From: Nannocystis pusilla
GTDB lineage: Bacteria; Myxococcota_A; Polyangia; Nannocystales; Nannocystaceae
Direction: 5' to 3'
Length of the DNA: 64,000 nt
Assembly: GCF_020073745.1 (NCBI RefSeq)
Contig: NZ_JAIRAU010000035.1
Span: 152,342 to 216,341, forward strand
Positions 1-8,262 of the stretch are shown here, piece after piece. A model generated the notes under the pieces. That model was given only the letters and a program-made list of their open reading frames with translations. It made no database searches and was not told the origin of the DNA. The stretch's first letter is position 1, and every line of letters begins with the position of its first letter. The position numbers and the translations under genes were made by a program.

Positions 1-12
1 CGCCGTCGCAAT

Positions 13-28
13 CTGTCCGAACGGACAG
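13..28. repeat. Dispersed TGTCC/GGACA inverted repeat
   Basis: CTGTCCG-AA-CGGACAG is a perfect 7-bp-arm inverted repeat. It is one member of the repeat family that recurs through the window (consensus about ACMTGTCCNNNNGGACAKGT). No gene is seen at 1-206. Confidence 0.8.
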
Positions 29-206
29 GATTCGAGGCGGACCCGCGAGTCACGAATCAGCGGCGGCGACCTGGTGGCGCGACCGGGTCATTTCGCGTCG
101 TCCTCGCGCCGGGCTCCGATAGGCCGGCAAGACGCGAGGAGGGGCATATCGGGCCAATATGGGACCGACGAGCGACGCGGCTGCTCGAAATGGCCCGGTC
201 GGGGCA

Positions 207-509
207 CTAGCTCTTGACGATCAGCTGCAACAGGTCGCCGACCTCGCGGTGGCGTGCGATCGACCGCCGCAGCGGCTGTCGCTGATGCACCAGATAACGG
301 TTTCGCCGGCCGTTGCGCTCACGCGTGATGTAACCCGAGGTCGCCAGTTCCTTCACGATCCTCTGCACACCCCGCTCGGTCAGGCCGACCTCTGCGGCGA
401 CGTCACACAGTCGAATCTCTGGATCTTGCGCAAGGCACAGCAAGACGTGCGCGTGGTTGGTCAGGAAAGTCCAGCCTTCTGGGTTCTCGGACATGAGTTC
501 GCTCATCAT
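207..509 (-). CDS. Winged-helix transcriptional regulator (MarR-like)
   Basis: A 100-residue protein that reads as a single winged helix-turn-helix. The recognition region is DVAAEVGLTERGVQRIVKEL (about residues 37-56), followed by a basic wing SGYITRERNGRRNRYLVH. The opening segment FLTNHAHVLLCLAQDPEIRL is typical of small archaeal/bacterial MarR-like regulators. An ATG at 507-509 is chosen because upstream codons add an unrelated Arg/Pro-rich extension; a second ATG follows at once and no strong ribosome binding site is visible. It lies 74 nt downstream of the KamA-family gene on the same strand, so the two may be co-transcribed and the regulator may control that locus. Its ligand is unknown. 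Confidence 0.72.
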   Translation of the reverse strand: MMSELMSENPEGWTFLTNHAHVLLCLAQDPEIRLCDVAAEVGLTERGVQRIVKELATSGYITRERNGRRNRYLVHQRQPLRRSIARHREVGDLLQLIVKS

Positions 510-583
510 TCTGGGGCGTCCTGGAGGGTCTTTGATGTTGCGGCAAGGCTCCGGGAGCGTCAACGGCGGGACGCGCCCCTGGC

Positions 584-1960
584 TCACGCGTCTCCCACAT
601 GCGCACCGGAGATCACGCTCAGGCGCACACCGGCGCGACGACGGCGCAGTTCCGCGAGCTCATCGGAATAGAAGAACTCGCGTGCGCCGAACGCCGGGCG
701 CAGGTCGCTCAACCAGGCGGCGTCGGGGTCGTACTCGGCGAAGAACAAGCGCCCCACCCACTCCGGGTTGCGCCCCTGGAGCATGCGCAGCACAAAGTAC
801 CTTCTATTGTCGAGCTCGGTGACTCCGTCGAGGACGACCTTGCCCGGCGTGGCCGACATCGACGGGCCGCGCACGCTGCGACAGAGGCCCGAGAGCTGGC
901 GGTACGCGCCCTGGTAGATCTGCAGCGCGCGCGCCAGCGGGACCTTGAAGTACTCCTTCGGGCCCGTGTCGCGCTCGATGAACATGTAGTAAGGGACAGC
1001 GCCCTGCCGCACCTGCGCGCGCCACAGGTCGGCCCACACCGCCGGGTCGTCGTTGACGCGGCGGATCAGCGGGGCCTGGCAGCGCACGACCGCGCCGGCC
1101 TCGCGCACGCGCTGCAGCGCCGCGGCCGCGGCGGGGGTGGCGAGCTCGCGGGGGTGGCTGTAGTGCGCCATCACGGCGACGTGCTTGCCCGCGGCCTGGA
1201 TCTCGCCGAACAGCCGCAGCAGGTCGTCGGCGTCGGGATCGGTGAGGAAGCGCGCCGGCCAGTACGCCAGCGCCTTGGTGCCGAAGCGGATGTGCGCGAG
1301 GTTCGGCAGGTCGGCGCGCAGGAGCGGCTCGACGTAGCGGCGCAGCACGCTGGTGCGCATCACCAGCGGGTCGCCGCCGGTGAACAGCACGTCGGTGACC
1401 TCGGGGTGGCGCGCGAGGTAGTCGACCAGCGTCTCGGCCTCGCGCGCGGCGAACTTGAGGTCCTCGAGGCCGACGAACTGGGCCCAGCGGAAGCAGTACG
1501 TGCAGTACGCGTGGCAGGTCTGGCCCTGCGCCGGGAAGAACAGCACCGTCTGGCGGTACTTGTGCTGCAGCCCGCGCCGCTCGACCCCGTCCTCGATCGG
1601 CACGTTGAGGTCGATCTGGCCCGCCGGGTGCGGATTCATCGCCATCTGGATCGCGCGCGCCCGCGCCTGCAGCTCGGCCTCGCTGCCGCCGCGCAGGAGG
1701 TCGACCAGCGCGCTGACGTCGCCGTCGTCGAGCATCTCCGCCTGCGGGATCGTCAGCTGGTAGATCGGGTCGTCGGGGACGCGCGACCAGTCGATCAATT
1801 GCTCGAGCACGTACGCGTTGACGCGGAACGGCAGCACCTGGGCCACCGCTCGCAGCCGCAGCCGCGCGTCGGCCGACAGGCCGCGCAATTGAGGAATTGC
1901 ATCGATGTCACGGGCCGTGAACGCCCGATATGTCCCCAGATTCAACGCACCATCCGGCAT
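584..1960 (-). CDS. KamA-family radical SAM/PLP aminomutase
   Basis: A 458-residue lysine-2,3-aminomutase-family enzyme, expected to move an alpha-amino group to the beta position using S-adenosylmethionine, a [4Fe-4S] cluster and PLP. The cluster motif CHAYCTYCF gives Cys149, Cys153 and Cys156. LFTGGDPLV is the usual SAM-contact GGD motif, and SATPGKVVLDG near residue 374 matches the PGGGGK-type PLP lysine. The start is the ATG at 1958-1960, preceded by GGAGGG at 7 nt; an earlier TTG lacks a ribosome binding site. The substrate (lysine, glutamate or arginine) cannot be read from motifs. It is divergent from asnB across a 425-bp gap and is followed by a small regulator, so a beta-amino-acid or specialised metabolite role is possible but inferred. 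Confidence 0.88.
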   Translation of the reverse strand: MPDGALNLGTYRAFTARDIDAIPQLRGLSADARLRLRAVAQVLPFRVNAYVLEQLIDWSRVPDDPIYQLTIPQAEMLDDGDVSALVDLLRGGSEAELQARARAIQMAMNPHPAGQIDLNVPIEDGVERRGLQHKYRQTVLFFPAQGQTCHAYCTYCFRWAQFVGLEDLKFAAREAETLVDYLARHPEVTDVLFTGGDPLVMRTSVLRRYVEPLLRADLPNLAHIRFGTKALAYWPARFLTDPDADDLLRLFGEIQAAGKHVAVMAHYSHPRELATPAAAAALQRVREAGAVVRCQAPLIRRVNDDPAVWADLWRAQVRQGAVPYYMFIERDTGPKEYFKVPLARALQIYQGAYRQLSGLCRSVRGPSMSATPGKVVLDGVTELDNRRYFVLRMLQGRNPEWVGRLFFAEYDPDAAWLSDLRPAFGAREFFYSDELAELRRRRAGVRLSVISGAHVGDA

Positions 1961-2218
1961 CGGATACCCTCCGAGCAAAGCGAACGATCGCGCCGAGGAC
2001 GCCGATCGTGCAGGTGTCTTTTGGGACAGGCGCGTGCGACTTCGGACGCGGTCGACTCAAGGAGCCCACGAGACCGTCCGACGCCGGGCCAGCGCCCGCC
2101 GCGTGTGATTTGAGCGCCAACTTAACACGCAAGGCAGGCACACCGCAAGGCTGAACCTCCAGGATCTCCGCGTAATTTGATTGACGAACCGAGATTCAGC
2201 GCAACCTCGACTTTTTTG

Positions 2219-2232
2219 TTACGCTACCGTAA
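2219..2232. promoter_or_regulatory. Candidate operator
   Basis: TTACG-CTAC-CGTAA is a perfect 5-bp-arm inverted repeat in an AT-rich patch of the divergent region. A role as binding site for the nearby winged-helix regulator is inference only. Confidence 0.3.
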
Positions 2233-2265
2233 TGAGAGCCGGGCGCCGTTCCGGCAATCATTCAT

Positions 2266-2295
2266 ATGTCCTTATGGACATGTCCTCCTAGACAT
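2266..2295. repeat. Double copy of dispersed TGTCC/GGACA repeat
   Basis: ATGTCC-TTAT-GGACAT (2266-2281) overlaps a second arm pair ATGTC-...-GACAT (2280-2295), giving two back-to-back hairpins about 90 bp upstream of asnB. This is the densest symmetrical copy upstream of any gene here. Confidence 0.75.
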
Positions 2296-2385
2296 CCGGC
2301 TTGCCGCGCCGGGGGACGCGCGATATACCAGCCGCCTGTGCGGGAGCCGGCGACGGATGCGCGCCCCGGCGGAAGGAGAACGAGC

Positions 2386-4011
2386 ATGTGTGGAATCCTC
2401 GCGGTCTTCGGGGCCGTCGACGACGCGCTCCTCTCGCAGGCGATGACCGCGAGCGAGCGCCTGAGCCACCGCGGCCCCGACGGCCACGGCGTGCACTACC
2501 AGCCGGGGGTCGGCGCGCTGCTGCACCGGCGGCTGGCGATCATGGACCCGGGCGCGGGGCGCCAGCCGCTGTTCGGGCGCGACGGCGGCGCCCTCATCCA
2601 CAACGGGGAGATCTACAACCACGCCGCGCTGCGCGCCGGGCTGCAGGCGGCGGGGCGAGTGTTCCGCAGCGGGTCCGACAGCGAGGTGCTGGTCCACCTC
2701 TACGAGGCCCGCGGCGACGCGTTCGTCGCCGACCTCGACGGCGTGTTCGCGGTCGCGGCCATGCGCGACGACGACTGGCTGGTCGCGCGCGATCCGATCG
2801 GGGTCAAGCCGCTCTACTACGGCCGCGACGGCGCCGGCAACCTGTGGTTCTCCTCCGAGCTCAAGGCCCTGGTCCGCCACTGCGCGTGGTTCAAGGTGTT
2901 CCCGCCCGGCCACGTCTACACCCGCCGCGGCGGGCTCCGCCGCTGGTACGAAAGGACATGGCTCGAAGGACATGTCGACTATCGCCGCGACGCCGCCGGC
3001 CTGCGCGAGCGCTTCGAGGCCGCGATCGACAAGCGGCTGATGAGCGACGTGCCGCTCGGCGTGCTGCTGTCGGGCGGCCTCGACTCGAGCCTGGTGGCGG
3101 CGCTGGCGGCCCGGCTGGTCCGGCGGCGCGACCCGGGCGCGCGGCTGATGTCGTTCGCCATCGGCGTCGACGGCGACGCGCCCGACCTGCGGGCCGCGCG
3201 GGACGTCGCCGCGTACATCGGCACCGAGCACCACGAGGTCCGCCTCGACCTCGACGACGGCATCGGCGCCCTGCGCGACATCGTCTGGCACACCGAGTCG
3301 TACGACATCCCGACGGTGCGCGCGAGCATCCCGATGTACCGCCTCAGCCGCTACATCCGCGACCAGGGCATCAAGGTCGTGCTCTCCGGCGAGGGCTCCG
3401 ACGAGGTGTTCGGCGGCTACCTCTACTTCTACTTCGCCGAGGGCCCCGAGGCGTTTCACCGCGAGACGGTCGAGCGGGTCAAGAACCTCCACTTCAGCGA
3501 CGTCCTGCGGGCCGACAAGAGCACGATGGCGCACGGCGTCGAGGCGCGGGTGCCGTTCCTCGACCTGGCGTTCCTCGACCTGGCGATGACGATCGACCCG
3601 GCGCTCAAGCGCCCGCTGCAGCCCGAGGCCGGGCGCGAGGGGCGGATGGAGAAGGCGCTGCTGCGCGCGGCCTTCGCCGACCCCGCCGACCCGCTGCTGC
3701 CGCCGGCGGTGCTGTGGCGGCAGAAGGAGCAGTTCTCCGACGGGGTCGGCTACGGCTGGGTCGACCGCCTCAAGGCCCACGCCGAGGCCGTCGTGTCCGA
3801 CCTCGAGCTCGCCGAGGCCGGCGAGCGCTTCCCCCACGAGACGCCGACCACCAAGGAGGGCTACCTCTACCGCGCGCTGTTCGCCGAGCTGTTCCCCGGC
3901 GAACACGCGGCCCGTTGTGTGCGACGATGGGTCCCGCGCTGGCAAGCCGACGGCGACAGCTCCGGCCGCGCCAACCCGCTCCACGCCAATGCTGTCCGAA
4001 AGGCCAGGTGA
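2386..4011 (+). CDS. asnB: Asparagine synthetase, glutamine-hydrolysing (AsnB type)
   Basis: A 541-residue enzyme that makes asparagine from aspartate, ATP and glutamine. The ATG at 2386 gives MCGIL, placing the class II glutaminase nucleophile at Cys2, with RLAIMD and HNGEIYNH motifs following. The C-terminal synthetase domain carries the PP-loop LSGGLDSS (about residues 228-235) and SGEGSDEVFGGY. The length matches E. coli AsnB (554). A copy of the dispersed repeat at 2954-2976 encodes RTWLEGHV in the segment between the two domains, and another half-copy lies at the stop codon. The downstream aminotransferase starts 3 nt after the stop, its AGGTGA ribosome binding site overlapping the asnB stop, so the two are almost certainly translated together. 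Some AsnB homologues act in specialised amidation, which is not excluded. Confidence 0.92.
   Translation: MCGILAVFGAVDDALLSQAMTASERLSHRGPDGHGVHYQPGVGALLHRRLAIMDPGAGRQPLFGRDGGALIHNGEIYNHAALRAGLQAAGRVFRSGSDSEVLVHLYEARGDAFVADLDGVFAVAAMRDDDWLVARDPIGVKPLYYGRDGAGNLWFSSELKALVRHCAWFKVFPPGHVYTRRGGLRRWYERTWLEGHVDYRRDAAGLRERFEAAIDKRLMSDVPLGVLLSGGLDSSLVAALAARLVRRRDPGARLMSFAIGVDGDAPDLRAARDVAAYIGTEHHEVRLDLDDGIGALRDIVWHTESYDIPTVRASIPMYRLSRYIRDQGIKVVLSGEGSDEVFGGYLYFYFAEGPEAFHRETVERVKNLHFSDVLRADKSTMAHGVEARVPFLDLAFLDLAMTIDPALKRPLQPEAGREGRMEKALLRAAFADPADPLLPPAVLWRQKEQFSDGVGYGWVDRLKAHAEAVVSDLELAEAGERFPHETPTTKEGYLYRALFAELFPGEHAARCVRRWVPRWQADGDSSGRANPLHANAVRKAR
2954..2976. repeat. Dispersed repeat copy inside asnB
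   Basis: GGACATG-GCTCGAA-GGACATGTC is read in frame as RTWLEGHV within AsnB. It shows the repeat is tolerated inside a conserved enzyme. Confidence 0.6.
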
Positions 4012-4014
4012 ATC

Positions 4015-5292
4015 GTGCAAGGACGTCCGAGCCTCAACCTCCAGGTCCGCGGCCTCGCGCCGTCGGCCACCGTGTCGATCAACGAGCGCAGCAACGACCT
4101 CCTGGCCGCCGGCCGCGAGGTGTTCAAGCTCGGCCTCGGCCAGTCGCCGTTCCCCGTGCCCGACAGCGTCGTCGAGGCCCTCCGCGCCAACGCGGCCCGC
4201 AAGGAGTACCTGCCCGTGCGCGGCCTCCCGGCCCTGCGCGACGCCGTCGCCGCCTACCACCAGCGCGGCGTCGCCGACGCCCACGAGTACAGCGGCGAGC
4301 ACGTGCTCGTCGGCCCCGGCAGCAAGGAGCTGATGTTCATCACCCAGCTCGCGTTCTACGGCGACCTCGTGCTGCCGTCGCCGGCGTGGGTGTCGTACTC
4401 GCCGCAGGCGCGCATCATCGGCCGGCAGGTCGTGTGGCTGCCGACGCGCGCCGACAACGGCTGGAAGCTGACCCCCGCCGACATCGACGCGCTGTGCCGC
4501 CGCGACCGCGGGCGGCCGCGCGTCCTCATCCTCAACTACCCGTCGAACCCGACCGGCCAGACCTACGACGGCGACGAGCTGGCCGCCCTCGCCGAGGTCC
4601 TGCGCGCCCACGACGTCCTCGTCGTGTCCGACGAGATCTACGGCGAGCTCCACCACGACGGCGCCCACACCTCGATCGCCCGCTTCTACCCCGAGGGCAC
4701 GATCGTCAGCTCCGGCCTCAGCAAGTGGTGCGGCGCCGGCGGCTGGCGCCTCGGCACCTTCCTGTTCCCGCGCGAGCTCGAGTGGCTGCAGCGGGCCATG
4801 GTCGCGGTCGCCAGCGAGACCTACACCTCGACCAGCGCGCCGATCCAGTGCGCCGCCGTGGCCGCGTTCGCCTTCGGGCCCGACATCGCCGCCTACGTCG
4901 CCCACGAGCAGGCGATCTTGAAGGCCCTCGGCGGCTGGTGCCACCGCCGCCTGCTCGCCGGCGGCATCGCCTGCGCCGCGCCCCAGGGCGGCTTCTACCT
5001 GTTCCCCGAGTTCCACGCCCAGGCCGACGCGCTGCGCCGGCGCGGGATCGCCGGCGGCGAGGCGCTGTGCGAGCGCCTGCTCGAAGAGACAGGTGTGGCG
5101 ATCCTGCCCGGCAGCGAGTTCGGCCGGCCCTTCGGCGACTTCACCGCCCGGCTCGCCTACGTCGACTTCGACGGCGGCCCCGCGCTCGCCGCCCACGACC
5201 CGCAGCGGCCGATCGACGACGCCTGGCTGCGGCGGTTCGCGCCGCGCGTGCTGACCGCGATCGAGCGCCTGGTCGCGTTCGTCGCCGCCTGA
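4015..5292 (+). CDS. PLP-dependent aminotransferase, class I/II
   Basis: A 425-residue fold-type I aminotransferase of the aspartate aminotransferase family. It shows the family landmarks in order: PGSKELMF (phosphate-side glycine loop, about 101-108), NYPSNPTG (174-181), the PLP-ring aspartate in VVSDEIYGEL (204-211), the Schiff-base lysine in SGLSKWCGAGGWRLG (Lys237), and a C-terminal arginine region with FTARLAYVDFDG. The start is GTG 4015, preceded by AGGTGA that overlaps the asnB stop. Coupling to asnB suggests it supplies or recycles an amino acid for the synthetase, for example aspartate from oxaloacetate, but its specificity cannot be read. Confidence 0.9.
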   Translation: MQGRPSLNLQVRGLAPSATVSINERSNDLLAAGREVFKLGLGQSPFPVPDSVVEALRANAARKEYLPVRGLPALRDAVAAYHQRGVADAHEYSGEHVLVGPGSKELMFITQLAFYGDLVLPSPAWVSYSPQARIIGRQVVWLPTRADNGWKLTPADIDALCRRDRGRPRVLILNYPSNPTGQTYDGDELAALAEVLRAHDVLVVSDEIYGELHHDGAHTSIARFYPEGTIVSSGLSKWCGAGGWRLGTFLFPRELEWLQRAMVAVASETYTSTSAPIQCAAVAAFAFGPDIAAYVAHEQAILKALGGWCHRRLLAGGIACAAPQGGFYLFPEFHAQADALRRRGIAGGEALCERLLEETGVAILPGSEFGRPFGDFTARLAYVDFDGGPALAAHDPQRPIDDAWLRRFAPRVLTAIERLVAFVAA

Positions 5293-5346
5293 CGCGTCCT
5301 CGCCCGGCACGCTTGCGCCGGCGCCCGCGTGCGTCATGCCGGGGTG

Positions 5347-7053
5347 ATGGCGCGCGCGGCCGCGAAATCACATGTCCGAGCGGACAGCTCCGACCGGGCC
5401 GCCAACACGCGGGTCGCCGCGGTGTTCGGCGAGATCGCCGACCTGCTCGAGGTGGAGGGCCAGAACCCGTTCCGGGTCCGCGCCTACCGCAACGCGGCGC
5501 ACGAGCTCGGCGCGCTCGGTCGCGACCTCGCGGCGATGGTCGCCGCGGGCGAGGACCTGACCGAGCTGCCCGGCGTCGGCGAGGACCTCGCCGGCAAGAT
5601 CTGCGAGATCGTCGACACCGGCAGCTGCGCCGCGCTCGACGAGCTGCACGCCACCTGGCCGGCCTCGATCCACGACGTCATGCGCGTCCCCGGGGTCGGG
5701 CCCAGGCGCGCGCGCACCCTGTTCGAACGGCTCGCGGTGCGCACGCTCGCCGACCTGCACGCGGCCGCGACGAAGCAGCAGATCCGCGAGCTGCCCGGGT
5801 TCGGCGCCACCAGCGAGCGCAACATCCTCGACGCGCTCGCCGGCCTGCTCGGCACCGGTCGCCGCCTGCCGCTCGCCGAGGCGCGGGTCCACGGCGAGCG
5901 CCTGCTCGCCCGCCTGCGCGGCGCGCCCGGGGTGATCGAGGCCGTGATCGCCGGCAGCTATCGCCGCGCCCTGGCGACCGTCGGCGACCTCGACTTCCTC
6001 GTCACCGCGCGGGCCAAGAACGGCGCGATCGCGGCCCTCGTCGGCGCCCCCGACGTCGCCCACGTGCTCGCCGAGGGCGACACGCGCGCGACCGTCGTCC
6101 TGCGCTCGGGCCTGCAGATCGACCTGCGCGTGGTCGGGCGCGACAGCTTCGGCGCCGCGCTCCACTACTTCACCGGCAGCAAGGCCCACAACATCGCCGT
6201 CCGCCGCCTCGGCGTCGCCCGCGGGCTCAAGATCAACGAGTACGGGGTGTTCCGGGACGAGTGCCGCGTCGCCGGCCGCACCGAGGAGTCGGTGTTCGCC
6301 GCCGTCGGCCTGCCGTTCATCCCGCCCGAGCTGCGAGAGAACCGCGGCGAGATCGCGGCCGCCCGCGCCGGCGAGCTGCCGCAGCTCGTCACCTCTGCCG
6401 ACCTCCGCGGCGACCTCGTGCTCGTGCCCGCGAAGAGCGAGCCGAGCGGCCTCGTCACCGCCGCGGCCGTCGCCGCCAGGGCGCGCGGGCTCGCCTACCT
6501 GCTCGTCGTCCACGAGGTCCCGGCCCGCTCGCACGCCGCCGTCGACTGGCCCGCGCGCATCCACGCCGCCGCCGAGGCCTGCGCCGAGCGCGGGCTCGCG
6601 GCGCTCCAGGGGCTCGAGCTCGACATGGCCTCCAAGACATGTCCCGAAGTAGTTGTCGACTTCGTCGCCGCGCGGCTGTCGCACGTCGCGCACGCGCCCG
6701 CGCACGCGGCCCTGCTGCGGCTCGTCGGCCCCACGCGCGCGAGCGACGAGGGCCCCGACCCGACGCCGCTGGTGCGTCTGGCGCTCGGCGCCGCGCTGGC
6801 GGTCGTCGGCGAGCCGGCGCAGCTGCCCCGGCTGGAGCCGCAGCTGCGGACCGCCCGCGCCGAGGGCGTGGCGGTCGTGCTCGGCTCCGGCGGCGAGCCG
6901 GGCGGCGGCGAGGCCTCGCGCCTCGACCTCGCGGTCAGCCAGGCGCGGCGCGCGTGGATCGAGCCCGGCGAGGTCGTCAATTCCCGGCCGCTCGCCGAGG
7001 TCCGGGCCGTGCTCGCCCGGCGAGGCGCGTCGCGGCGGCGCGCCGGTCCGTGA
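5347..7053 (+). CDS. polX: PolX-type DNA polymerase with degenerate PHP domain
   Basis: A 568-residue family X polymerase for gap-filling repair synthesis. The N-terminal helix-hairpin-helix region contains TELPGVGEDLAGKI and MRVPGVGPRRARTL; the palm has AGSYRRALATVGDLDFLV with the paired catalytic aspartates, then TGSKAHNIAVRRLG and GLKINEYGVF. The C-terminal region aligns with a PHP domain (SADLRGDLVLVP ... ARARGLAYLLVVHEV), but the usual HxH and TDHS metal ligands are replaced, so 3'-5' exonuclease activity is probably lost. The start at ATG 5347 is preferred over GTG 5329; another ATG at 5372 lies within a dispersed-repeat copy. Its place between the asnB pair and the oxidoreductases looks incidental. 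Confidence 0.87.
   Translation: MARAAAKSHVRADSSDRAANTRVAAVFGEIADLLEVEGQNPFRVRAYRNAAHELGALGRDLAAMVAAGEDLTELPGVGEDLAGKICEIVDTGSCAALDELHATWPASIHDVMRVPGVGPRRARTLFERLAVRTLADLHAAATKQQIRELPGFGATSERNILDALAGLLGTGRRLPLAEARVHGERLLARLRGAPGVIEAVIAGSYRRALATVGDLDFLVTARAKNGAIAALVGAPDVAHVLAEGDTRATVVLRSGLQIDLRVVGRDSFGAALHYFTGSKAHNIAVRRLGVARGLKINEYGVFRDECRVAGRTEESVFAAVGLPFIPPELRENRGEIAAARAGELPQLVTSADLRGDLVLVPAKSEPSGLVTAAAVAARARGLAYLLVVHEVPARSHAAVDWPARIHAAAEACAERGLAALQGLELDMASKTCPEVVVDFVAARLSHVAHAPAHAALLRLVGPTRASDEGPDPTPLVRLALGAALAVVGEPAQLPRLEPQLRTARAEGVAVVLGSGGEPGGGEASRLDLAVSQARRAWIEPGEVVNSRPLAEVRAVLARRGASRRRAGP
5373..5386. repeat. Dispersed repeat copy at polX 5' end
   Basis: TGTCCG-AG-CGGACA is a perfect 6-bp-arm copy of the dispersed repeat. 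It is read as part of SHVRADSSDR at the poorly conserved N-terminus of PolX. Confidence 0.75.
6622..6644. repeat. Dispersed repeat copy inside polX
   Basis: GACATGGCCTCCAAGACATGTCC is a paired CATG/GACATGTCC copy in the degenerate PHP region, read as DMASKTCP. Confidence 0.55.
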
Positions 7054-7067
7054 TACCCTGCGGCCCG

Positions 7068-7116
7068 CTGTCCGATGAACCAGCTCTTCGAGACATGTAC
7101 GATCGGCCCTGTCCGA
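7068..7116. repeat. Cluster of dispersed half-sites at oxidoreductase start
   Basis: Two CTGTCCGAT half-sites flank an AGACATGTA half-site. The initiation codon at 7075 lies inside the first half-site, so this cluster could affect initiation of the oxidoreductase gene. A further half-copy (ATGTGCCCCGGACA) lies at 7156-7169. Confidence 0.5.
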
Positions 7117-8262
7117 TTGCGCAACCGCAGCATCCGCGCCGCCGCCTTCGAGGGCATGTGCCCCGGACACGCGCCGTCGCCCGAGCTGCTCGCCTACCAC
7201 CGCGAGGTCGCGCTCGGCGGCGTCGGCATGACGACCGTCGCCTACGCCGCGGTCGAGCAGAGCGGGCTGTCGTTCCCGCACCAGCTGTGGCTGCGCCCCG
7301 AGATCGTCCCCGGCCTGCGCGCGCTCACCGACGCCGTCCACGCCGCCGGCGCGCGCGCGTCGATCCAGATCGGTCACTGCGGCAACATGGCCAAGGCCGC
7401 GGTCGCCGGCGGCCGCGCGATCGCCCCCTCGGCCCGCTTCAACCTCTACGGGCCGGTGTGGCCGCGGGCCATGGACCAGTCCGACATCCACCGCGTCGCC
7501 GCCAGCTTCGGCCGCGCCGTCGAGCTCGCCCGCGACGCCGGCTTCGACGCGGTCGAGGTCCACGCCGGCCACGGCTACCTCATCAGTCAGTTCCTCTCGC
7601 CGGCCACCAACCACCGCCGCGACGTCTACGGCGGCCCCCTGGCCAACCGGATGCGGTTCATGCGCGAGGTGATGGAGGAGGTCAAGGAGGCCGCGGGCAG
7701 CGACATCGCCGTGCTGGTCAAGGTCAACATGCGCGACGGCTTCCGCGGCGGCGTCGAGCTCGACGAGGCGATCGAGGTCGCGCGCACGCTCGAGCAGGAC
7801 GGCGCCGACGCGCTGGTGCTCTCGGGCGGGTTCGTCAGCCGGGCGCCGATGTACATCATGCGCGGGGCCATGCCGACGCGCGTCATGGGCCGCCTCATGA
7901 CCGACTGGACCCTGCGCGCCGGCCTGGCGCTGTTCGGCCAGACCCTGATCGCCCCGTTCCCCTACACCGACAATTACTTTTTAAAGGACGCCCTGGCGGT
8001 CAAGCAGGAGGTGAAGTTGCCGCTGGTGTACATCGGCGGGGCCGCCTCGCGCGCGGCGATCGACGAGGCGCTCTCACACGGCTTCGTCGCCGTGGCGATG
8101 GCGCGCGCCCTGATCCGCGATCCTGGCTTCATCAATAATTTGGCGGCGGCGGAGGGCCGCGAGGCCGCCTGCGATCATTGCAACTACTGCGCGGCGCGGA
8201 TCTACACCACGCACATGGCCTGCCACCACCGCGAGCCGCCGCCGGCGAGGTTACTGCCATGA
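7075..8262 (+). CDS. NADH:flavin oxidoreductase, Old Yellow Enzyme-like, with Cys cluster
   Basis: A 395-residue FMN beta/alpha-barrel enzyme, expected to reduce activated C=C bonds. It begins LFETCTIGPVRLRNRSIRAA, the family's opening strand; IQIGHCGNM, VEVHAGHGYLISQFLSP and NHRRDVYGG are the substrate and FMN signatures, and VAMARALIRDPGF is the phosphate-binding end. Near the C-terminus CDHCNYCAARIYTTHMAC gives CX2CX2CX10C, resembling the [4Fe-4S] site of 2,4-dienoyl-CoA reductase-type members, but the FAD/NAD domain that normally follows is absent. The start is ATG 7075. The stop overlaps the SDR start (ATGA), indicating translational coupling. The substrate is unknown; an electron partner would be needed if the cluster is real. 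Confidence 0.86.
   Translation: MNQLFETCTIGPVRLRNRSIRAAAFEGMCPGHAPSPELLAYHREVALGGVGMTTVAYAAVEQSGLSFPHQLWLRPEIVPGLRALTDAVHAAGARASIQIGHCGNMAKAAVAGGRAIAPSARFNLYGPVWPRAMDQSDIHRVAASFGRAVELARDAGFDAVEVHAGHGYLISQFLSPATNHRRDVYGGPLANRMRFMREVMEEVKEAAGSDIAVLVKVNMRDGFRGGVELDEAIEVARTLEQDGADALVLSGGFVSRAPMYIMRGAMPTRVMGRLMTDWTLRAGLALFGQTLIAPFPYTDNYFLKDALAVKQEVKLPLVYIGGAASRAAIDEALSHGFVAVAMARALIRDPGFINNLAAAEGREAACDHCNYCAARIYTTHMACHHREPPPARLLP

Larger units (their letters stand above)
1961..2385. other. Divergent intergenic region kamA-like / asnB
   Basis: This 425-bp region contains no convincing gene. It holds an AT-rich patch around 2173-2235, a short inverted repeat at 2219-2232, a double copy of the dispersed repeat at 2266-2295, and the GGAAGGAG ribosome binding site of asnB at 2371-2378. 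Promoters for both directions must lie here, but no confident -35/-10 pair is visible. Confidence 0.6.

Noticed and set aside
2301..8138. A 5.8-kb uninterrupted plus-strand reading frame across asnB, the aminotransferase, polX and the oxidoreductase
   Set aside because: It is a shadow frame produced by high GC. Its translation is Arg/Pro/Ala-rich with no domain, while the other frame holds well-conserved enzymes.
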